Shown here piece after piece: positions 53,837 through 61,500 of a DNA stretch of 64,000 nt. Made by a program: the position numbers and the translations under genes. The stretch is from JAQVCM01 sp040403095 (lineage in GTDB: Bacteria > Bacteroidota > Bacteroidia > Flavobacteriales_D > Crocinitomicaceae): assembly GCA_040403095.1 (NCBI GenBank), contig JBBALI010000015.1:11961-75960 (forward strand), read 5' to 3'. The notes under the pieces are model-generated. The model was not told the DNA's origin. It ran no database searches and saw only the letters and a list, made by a program, of their open reading frames with translations. How positions within the stretch are numbered: position 1 is the stretch's first letter; every line of letters starts with the position of its first letter.

Positions 53837-54226
53837 ATGAACCAAGATATTCAAAACTACAACAATTCTCAAGCTGAAAGCGACCAAGCAATTTGTGATT
53901 TATTGGCGCAAGAAATCAACAAACATTTGCCAGAAGCTGAAAATAAAATTTGGCATGCGCATCCAGTTTGGTTTTTGGATGGAAATCCTGTTGTTGGTTA
54001 CAGCAAATTGAAAAACAATGTGCGTTTGCTATTTTGGAGCGGACAATCATTTGATGAAGCTGAACTGAAAAACGAAGGAAGTTTTAAAGCTGCTGAAGCA
54101 CGTTTTACTGCGATTGAACAGATTAACACAACTGACTTAGCGCGTTGGCTCCAACAAGCACGAGATATTCAATGGGATTACAAAAATATAGTGAAGCGAA
54201 AAGGTGTTTTGGAGAGATTGAAATAA
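53837..54226 (+). CDS. DUF1801 domain-containing protein
   Basis: A 129-residue cytosolic protein with the DUF1801/YdhG fold: IWHAHPVWFLDGNPVVGYSK, NNVRLLFWSGQSF and a C-terminal helix with WLQQARDIQWDYKNI. The family is widespread and functionally uncharacterised, loosely related to iron-chaperone-like YdhG proteins. It is monocistronic and converges on the first orphan PorP/SprF gene with a 21-base gap. Confidence 0.8.
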   Translation: MNQDIQNYNNSQAESDQAICDLLAQEINKHLPEAENKIWHAHPVWFLDGNPVVGYSKLKNNVRLLFWSGQSFDEAELKNEGSFKAAEARFTAIEQINTTDLARWLQQARDIQWDYKNIVKRKGVLERLK

Positions 54227-54247
54227 TCTCTAAAGCAAATATATTTC

Positions 54248-55102
54248 CTATTTCAACAAAAATCCCAAAGCGATTTCGTGTGTTGCTCTTGCGGTTCCTG
54301 GCAACCGATAAATCTCAATATCATAAGTGTAACCCACTCTGTATCTTTCCTTGATATCTAATCCTGTAGAGAAGCCAATAGCGTTTTGATATCTATATAT
54401 AATTCCAGCCCAAAAGCGGTTATTATATCTTGCCAAAAAATTGAAGTCTACTGAAATATCATAAAAATCTGTACGAACGATAAACTGTGGTCTAAAAGCA
54501 AACTTTTTTGCAACATTCAAATCACAAGACGCAAAAAGATTCAAATATCTTGAAGAAGGAACATAATTCGCATCATTCAACTTTATAGAAAACAATTGAG
54601 TGGAACTAATTCCCACACTGAGAATATTTCCTTTGTATACAACACCAAAATTTGAGAGAAAAGAATAAATTTTATTATTAAAGGAAATAGTATCGCCAGA
54701 CGAGGGTAGAATAAAATCAGATTTATCGAGAAACTGCATAACACCCCCAGAAATTCCAGCAGAAATTGTTCGATTTTTCCCCAAATCAAAATGGTAGCCA
54801 TAATTCAAATCCAAACGATGCACTTGATAGGATCTAATCGTTTCATATTGATAGTTAAAACCAATTCCACCATGGATTTTTTCGATTTTCGCATTGTAAC
54901 CAGCAATCAAATTATTTGGAAAAAAATATTCTCTATTCCTACGATTTCTGTAGTTTACAGCAGCTTGATGTTTGTAAAACAATCCAGTTGCGCCTGGATT
55001 GATAAGTGATAAATTGTTCCAATAAATGGACAATAAAGCATCTTGTTGTGCGAAGACCGTTGAACAAATTGTTACTGTTAAAAGGAAAATAAATGATTTC
55101 AA
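54248..55102 (-). CDS. PorP/SprF family outer-membrane protein, orphan copy 1
   Basis: Alignment with the tandem paralogue supports a TTG start at 55102, giving a signal peptide (KSFIFLLTVTICSTVFAQ); a further TTG at 55126 is also open. The ~285-residue barrel shows the family motif in the form LLSIYWNNLSLINPGATG and ends HEIALGFLLK. SprF proteins usually serve a type B-sorted adhesin encoded upstream, but none is adjacent here. It shares long identical stretches with copy 2, including DNA just after the stop codon. Confidence 0.88.
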   Translation of the reverse strand: MKSFIFLLTVTICSTVFAQQDALLSIYWNNLSLINPGATGLFYKHQAAVNYRNRRNREYFFPNNLIAGYNAKIEKIHGGIGFNYQYETIRSYQVHRLDLNYGYHFDLGKNRTISAGISGGVMQFLDKSDFILPSSGDTISFNNKIYSFLSNFGVVYKGNILSVGISSTQLFSIKLNDANYVPSSRYLNLFASCDLNVAKKFAFRPQFIVRTDFYDISVDFNFLARYNNRFWAGIIYRYQNAIGFSTGLDIKERYRVGYTYDIEIYRLPGTARATHEIALGFLLK

Positions 55103-55469
55103 ATTTAAGCTGTTATCTAGGTTCAATTATTATCTTTAAATCGTAAAATTAACAATAATGATAAATGAATTAAAATAAAAGAAGCTAAATGAATAGATAC
55201 TAGTTTTCAAGCTACAAATTCCAATTAAGAAAGAATAAAAACTGAATTTATTTCTATTTTTTTAATTGCCAAATTCACTTCGTGACTGACTTCATTGGCT
55301 TTTAATTTGACTTGCACAAACTTTTATCCTATTCCATAAATACAAAATAACGAATTTAATTTAAACTATAACTAACTCAATATAAACAATTTGTTAATTG
55401 TAAATAAAAGAAATAAATTACTCTAATTATGCCGAACAACAATTATAATCTATTTAACAAATATATTTC

Positions 55470-56327
55470 CTATTTCAACAAAAACCCAAGTACTATTTCA
55501 TGTGTACCTTTTGAAATGCTGGACAATTGGTTAAAGGTGCGATCATAACTGTACCCTACTCTATATCTTTCCTTAATGTCCCAACCGGCACAAAAGGCAA
55601 TTGCATCGGTTGTTCGATAAGTAATTCCAGCCCAATAGCGTTCCTTGTATCTTGCCAATAAATTGAAATCGGCTGAAAACTTCACTGCATCCGTTCGAAC
55701 CACAAACTGTGGTGTTACTACAAATTTTTGTCCTACCATAATATCAAAGGCAGCAAAAAGATTGTAATGTCGTGAAGATGTATAAAAATTACTTTTTCTT
55801 TCGCTTGATAAAAATTGAGTAGAACTTAATCCAACACAAAGAGAATTGCCTTTGTAAACCACGCCAATATTTGAAACAAAAGAATATTGAGTAGAACTTT
55901 GAGGTAAACTAGGATCTTGCACTGTTACAGGTGGAATCCAATTTGGATTAACCCCAAATCGCAATATTCCTGCAGAAATACCTGCAGAAATGACTCTATC
56001 ATTTCCCAAATCAAAATGATAACCATAATTCAAATCTACTCGGTGCACTTGATTAAAACCAATCGTTTTATATTGGTAGTTAAAACCAATTCCGCCATGA
56101 ATTTTATCAATTTTTGCATTGTAACCAGCAATTAAAGTATTGGGTGCACCATTTACTTTATCCCATTGATTTCTATAGTTTACAGCCGCTTGGTGTTTGT
56201 AAAACAGTCCTGTTGCTGCAGGATTGATAAATGATAAATTGTTCCAATAAATGGTCAATAAAGGATCTTGTTGCGCGATGACCGTTGAACTGATTGTTAG
56301 TGCAAGAAGGAAAATCAATGTTTTCAA
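55470..56327 (-). CDS. PorP/SprF family outer-membrane protein, orphan copy 2
   Basis: A 285-residue barrel starting at a TTG (56327) with signal peptide KTLIFLLALTISSTVIAQ and motif LLTIYWNNLSFINPAATG. It ends HEIVLGFLLK. Roughly two thirds of residues match copy 1 by eye. The 55127-55469 gap between them has no gene. The shared TTG start suggests that weak initiation is a maintained property. Whether these copies are used by distant adhesins is unknown. Confidence 0.88.
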   Translation of the reverse strand: MKTLIFLLALTISSTVIAQQDPLLTIYWNNLSFINPAATGLFYKHQAAVNYRNQWDKVNGAPNTLIAGYNAKIDKIHGGIGFNYQYKTIGFNQVHRVDLNYGYHFDLGNDRVISAGISAGILRFGVNPNWIPPVTVQDPSLPQSSTQYSFVSNIGVVYKGNSLCVGLSSTQFLSSERKSNFYTSSRHYNLFAAFDIMVGQKFVVTPQFVVRTDAVKFSADFNLLARYKERYWAGITYRTTDAIAFCAGWDIKERYRVGYSYDRTFNQLSSISKGTHEIVLGFLLK

Positions 56328-56475
56328 AAGGAATCTATTATTTAAGTTAATATTGATTTGAAATTGTAAAATTATTAATTTATCGGACTAAATCTGCTAT
56401 AAAGCGCTCGAATGAATATTCCTTGCAATTGAAAAGACATAATCGACGACCTAATGAAAAACGGAAAAATCCTAT

Positions 56476-57411
56476 TCAATTTTTGGATTGAGTTGGTTTA
56501 TTTATTTCGCCAAAAAAACGGTTTTTCCAATCTTTCCAATTGAAAATTTTTGAAAAAAGTAAGATTAATAAAGGAAAACATACTGCCATGGAAGCGATTG
56601 CATCCCAACCGAAATTAGGTTTCGCAGTGTCCATCCAAATGGCGTCAGATTGGAAAACTTGCCAATTATTGGTCACGAATAAGGCTCCAAAAATGTTATT
56701 CCAAGCGTGAAATCCCATGGAAAGTTCCAAGCCATCGTCCATTAAAGTCAGAATCCCTAGGAAGATTCCTGTAACTAAAAAGTAAATTAAAATTCCAAAA
56801 CCCAAGGTTTCCACTTCAGGATTGGAACCGTGAATTAACGCAAAAAGTGAGGCCGTAAAAAAAACAGTGATCCATCCTTTTCGTAAAAAAGATCCCATTC
56901 CTTGGAATAAATTTCCTCGAAAAAATGCTTCTTCAAAAGTCGTTTGCAGCGGAATGACAAAAATCGAAATTGCCAAGAGCATCCCAAAAGTTTGCGGGTT
57001 GAAGTTCCATTCATAGGGGTTTTTCAAGATGAATGCATTGATTCCAAGCATCGCAAACATCAAAATTCCCCAAGCGCCAAAACTGATAAAAAAACGTTTC
57101 CAATCGAATGATTTCCGGGAGGTAAATAAAGATAAAACAGTGCGTTTGTGAATGAATTTATTACAAAGCATCAAAACAAATAGCGCCAAGACGAAAGGAA
57201 ATAGTTGTAAGGCAAGAAAAGTGTTTTCGCCTAACGCATTGATGGCATCTTTTGTTGTAACTCCTTTGGTCAAAACTAAACCTGCCTTTTTCAATGCCAA
57301 AGTATATGGTATCAAACCGACACCCAAAAGCGTGGAGGCAGTTAAGGCAAAAGTTGCAAAATAGTTTAAAAAACCATTTCTACCAGAAAATCCAATTTGA
57401 ATAAATTTCAT
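56476..57411 (-). CDS. CPBP family intramembrane metalloprotease
   Basis: A 311-residue protein with about eight hydrophobic helices. The CPBP/ABI motif 1 is TTFEEAFFRGNLFQG with the Glu-Glu pair and Arg; motif 2 is FALIHGSNPE with His, and a third conserved segment is GFHAWNNIFGA. Family members include Rce1-type proteases and bacterial immunity or maturation factors; the target is unknown. A TACTTTTG box ends four bases before its ATG. It stands between the orphan SprF pair and the adhesin locus. Confidence 0.88.
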   Translation of the reverse strand: MKFIQIGFSGRNGFLNYFATFALTASTLLGVGLIPYTLALKKAGLVLTKGVTTKDAINALGENTFLALQLFPFVLALFVLMLCNKFIHKRTVLSLFTSRKSFDWKRFFISFGAWGILMFAMLGINAFILKNPYEWNFNPQTFGMLLAISIFVIPLQTTFEEAFFRGNLFQGMGSFLRKGWITVFFTASLFALIHGSNPEVETLGFGILIYFLVTGIFLGILTLMDDGLELSMGFHAWNNIFGALFVTNNWQVFQSDAIWMDTAKPNFGWDAIASMAVCFPLLILLFSKIFNWKDWKNRFFGEINKPTQSKN

Positions 57412-57415
57412 GGTT

Positions 57416-57423
57416 CAAAAGTA
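57416..57423 (-). promoter_or_regulatory. CPBP gene -7 box TACTTTTG, leaderless spacing
   Basis: Exact TAnnTTTG match on the minus strand with four bases (AACC) before the ATG, the same box and spacing as at dinB. The -33 region is weak. Confidence 0.5.
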
Positions 57424-57474
57424 GGACTTTGAAACGAAAGCAGCATCTTTGAATTAAAAAAGGAACTGAATAGT

Positions 57475-58548
57475 TTAATCGTATCCTTTAAAATCGGTTG
57501 GACAGCGGTATTTGCGTTTGTTACTTCGTCTTGTTTGAACGTTTTTGAATAACTTTTGGTTGTCAAAATCTAAAATCAAACTGACTTCATGTGAACCAAT
57601 GGATGCAGTTCTCAAACGGGAAACTGTCAAGTCAAAACTGTAAGTTACGCGCATGGTTGAGACACGATTCATCGGAATATTGATTCCCAAAGAAGTGATG
57701 AATGAATCATATCTATTTCCAGTAAATAAATAGGTTCTATTGCGCAACCAAAAACCAAAAGTAAAAGGTTTGTTGATCATACTCATACCTACAGTGACAG
57801 TTTGAAATTGATTTTGCCTTTCGAAAATAAAACCAGGTGAATAGATCATTTTGTTGATCAATAAATTGGCATTTCCATGAACATTGAACTTCATTGGCAA
57901 CTTTTCTTTGTCTCCAATTAATGCGTCGTTTGGTCTCGTCAAATGATGTGCTGCTCCACCTAAAGTGATGGTTGATCTTTTATAAGCAGTTCCAGCTTTT
58001 CTAGATTTTCTGTTAAATCTAAATGCAAAACCAGAACCAAAATCAGCATACGTGGAAGAATTAAAATTGGGGTTTATGAAAGCTGAATTATACATTTTCC
58101 CAAAAACCTCATCTAATTGGTCGGAAAAAGTAAATTTGCTCCAATCAACATATTTATTTGCTATACCACCAGAAAAACCGACTTGAAAAATCAAATTTCG
58201 CGTATCAACTGCACGGTAGGAATAATAGACATTTGCTGTAGTCGTTCTCAACAATCCTTCACCAGCAACATCGCTAAAAGCCATCACACCTAATCCAACT
58301 TTATTGATTGCTTCCGCTTCAAAAGTTACAGAGTAAGTATCAAATTTACCCGCAATTGGAGTCCATAAACTTCTATAATTAGATCTAAATGTAAATCCAT
58401 TTCCAATGGCGGTCATTCCTGGATTGTAGTAAACAGGATTATTGTAAAACTGAGAAAAGTTAGGATCTTGTGCGAGAGAAATACTCGAACAAGTAACGAT
58501 TGAGTTGACAATCAGTAAAGTTTTTAAAATTGATTTAAAATTACGCAT
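57475..58548 (-). CDS. sprF: PorP/SprF family protein paired with the giant adhesin
   Basis: A 357-residue barrel with signal peptide (to SLAQ, about residue 27) and the family signature DPNFSQFYNNPVYYNPGMTA. GSHEVSLILDF lies near the C-terminus, followed by a basic tail. Its ATG is two bases after the adhesin stop codon, the adhesin-then-SprF order known for sprB-sprF. SprF proteins are needed for secretion and surface attachment of type B-sorted adhesins. The symbol is by analogy. Confidence 0.88.
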   Translation of the reverse strand: MRNFKSILKTLLIVNSIVTCSSISLAQDPNFSQFYNNPVYYNPGMTAIGNGFTFRSNYRSLWTPIAGKFDTYSVTFEAEAINKVGLGVMAFSDVAGEGLLRTTTANVYYSYRAVDTRNLIFQVGFSGGIANKYVDWSKFTFSDQLDEVFGKMYNSAFINPNFNSSTYADFGSGFAFRFNRKSRKAGTAYKRSTITLGGAAHHLTRPNDALIGDKEKLPMKFNVHGNANLLINKMIYSPGFIFERQNQFQTVTVGMSMINKPFTFGFWLRNRTYLFTGNRYDSFITSLGINIPMNRVSTMRVTYSFDLTVSRLRTASIGSHEVSLILDFDNQKLFKNVQTRRSNKRKYRCPTDFKGYD

Positions 58549-58550
58549 GA

Positions 58551-61500
58551 TTATCTAATAACAGTTACAGTTCCTGATTTACGGAATTTACCGCCTTCGT
58601 ATTCTTTTCCTCTCCAGGCCTTGGTGTCAATAAAAGTGGCGGTGATTTTCCAGACATAAGCATCTTGTTGAACCCTTTCACCATTGTATTTGCCATTCCA
58701 ATATTCTGTGGGTCTTCCTTGTGCGTCGAGCGCGTGAGACTCCCAAATTAAATTCCCCCAGTCGTCATATATTAAAACTTCATAGGAAGCCAACCCCACG
58801 CCTTTCGGCAAGAAATTTGCCACTCCAAAAGAAGGATGATCAGGGTAAATAGCATTCGGTACAAAAAGTCCACTAAAGAACTCAACAATCACAATTTGTT
58901 CAATCGTGTCTTTGCATCCAAATTGATTTGTTACAATTAATTCAGCGAAGAAGTCACCATAAGTGCTGTATCGATAAATTGGATTTTCTTCGATACTACT
59001 TTGAGCGTTCCCAAAATGCCATAAATAATTTGTTGCTCCAATCGATGTATTTGTAAATTCTATAGTTCCACTCAAAGGCTCTGGATCTTGTACATTCACA
59101 TAATCAAAACCAGCAATCGGTTTAGGATTTACTACAACTGCGTTGATCACAGTCATTGTGTCGCTACAACCACCAGGACCATAAGCAATCGCAGAAACAT
59201 CATAAACTCCAGCTAAACCATATTGGTAAGGAAAAGTATTTCCAGTAAAAGTATTTCCATCGCCTACATACCAAACGACAGAATCTGCATTGATACTTTG
59301 AGAAATGAAATTGACCGTTTCACCTAAACATATTGTATCTCTAGAAATGATAAAATCAGCCACTGGATTTCCATAAATGTTCACCGTAAATGAATGAGAG
59401 TCTGAACATCCATAAGCATTCGAAGCAGTTAATTGAATGGTGTATGTTCCTGGATTATTGTAAGTAATAACAGGATTTGTAAGTGTCGAAAAGTTTCCGT
59501 TTCCAAAATTCCAGTTATAGTTCACTGCGCCAGTGCTTAAATTGGTCGCAACAATATCAACGGGCACTGCACATGAAATTGTAGGATTTACCGTAAAATT
59601 TGCGGTAGGAACTGGATAAACGTTAATCACTTTAGCTATTGAATCTAAACAACCATTTGTATTTTGAACCAATAGTTTTACCACATAAGCACCAACACTA
59701 GTAAATGTATGGGTCGGACTAAATTGCGTGGAGAAATTTCCATCGCCAAAATCCCATGTTTGGAAATTTGTACTTGTACTTAAATTAGCAAATGAAACTG
59801 TTAAAGGAACACATCCACTAAGTGGATTGGGTGTAAATGCGGCGACAGGATTGACCCGAACAACGACAGGTTTAGTAACTGAGGCTGTACAACTATTAAT
59901 TGTACTTGTTCCTGTCAAAGTTACCTGATAAGTTCCACTAGCAGAATAAGCATGTTGGGTATTGGTAGTAACTGAAGTTGCACCATCGCCGAAATCCCAA
60001 TCAGTAGAGGACAAACTTCCCGTTGATAAATTAGTGAAAGTAAATGGTTGATTGATACAAACTGAATCTGGTGCACTTATAAAATCTACAACTGGTGGTT
60101 CAATCACCACGATATCAATTGTAGCGGTATCATAACTACAGCCGTCTGTCACCATCAAAGAAACAGTGTAAGTTCCTGCTTGCGTATAAACGTGTGAAGT
60201 ATTGTAAGCATTGGATGAATTGAAATCACCAAAATCCCAATTGTAAACATTTGCCCCAACTGAATATTGTGTAAATTCAACTGACAACGGCGCACAACCA
60301 GAAATATAATCTGTATTGAAAAAAGCAGTTACGATATTTGGCAAAACGGTAATATCATAGTACGATGTATCTATACCACATTCATTGGTTGCAACCAGCA
60401 TAATTGTATAAACTGTATCATTTACACCAGTTGTAAAAACATGACTTAAAAATGGAGAAGGATCAGTTGAAGTAGTTCCGTCGCCAAAATCCCAATAAAA
60501 ACTATCTGGTAAACCTAAACTAACATTGGCAATTTGCAGGGTAAATGGAGAGCATCCAAAATCTAAATCAGTTCCAAAAATTGATTTTGGTTTAGGCATT
60601 GCGATTACTGTTTCGGTGTGATTGACTGAACCACAAAAATTAGAAACATTTAGAGTTACATAATAAGTTGTATCGGCCAAATATCCTTCGTAATAAGTAA
60701 CCGCTGGAGGATTTTGTAAATTTGAAACAGTTCCATTTCCGAAGTTCCAGTTATAAACAGGTGCAATTCCTGATGAAAGATTTGTGAAATTCACGACAAC
60801 CGGCGCGCATGTTGAATCTGGTGTTAATGTAAAATCTGCCAAAGGTGGCTCTTGAATTTCAACATTGTGCGTGATTGAGTCCACACAACCAAAAGCAGAA
60901 GTAACGATCAATTGAACATCTGTAAAACCTGTAGTTGCGAAAGTATGGGTTGGAGAAGTCAAATTAGATGAACCACCATCCCCAAAATCCCAAGCATACG
61001 TGCTACCCAAAGTTGACGTATTAGTATAAGAAGCAACTACGTTTCCACAAACAATTGGATTGTAAGTAAAATTAGGAACAGGTAATGGCCTAACAGTCGC
61101 AATTAATGTATTCGTATTAACACAAGTTGTAATTGGATCTGTATAAGAATAAACTATTGGATAAGCCCCTGCAGCCAACAATCCAGGATTGAAAGAACCT
61201 AAATTTGCATTGGTAATTCCTGAACCAGACCAAGTTCCTCCTGCTGGCGTTCCTATAAAATTTATTGGGGAAGCTGAGATGCAAATTGAAACATCTGGAC
61301 CAGCATCTACGACAGGCAAAGCGTGAACAGTGAAAATCATTGTATCTCGTGTCAAGCAAGTTCCTCCACCATAAGTATATACCAAAGGAAAATTACCGGC
61401 TGTATTTGGATTAAAAATACCAGCAGCAGTAATACCAGTTCCAGACCATGTTCCTGTTGCGGGTGTTCCAACTACCTGAAGCGAAGGCGAATTGATACAT

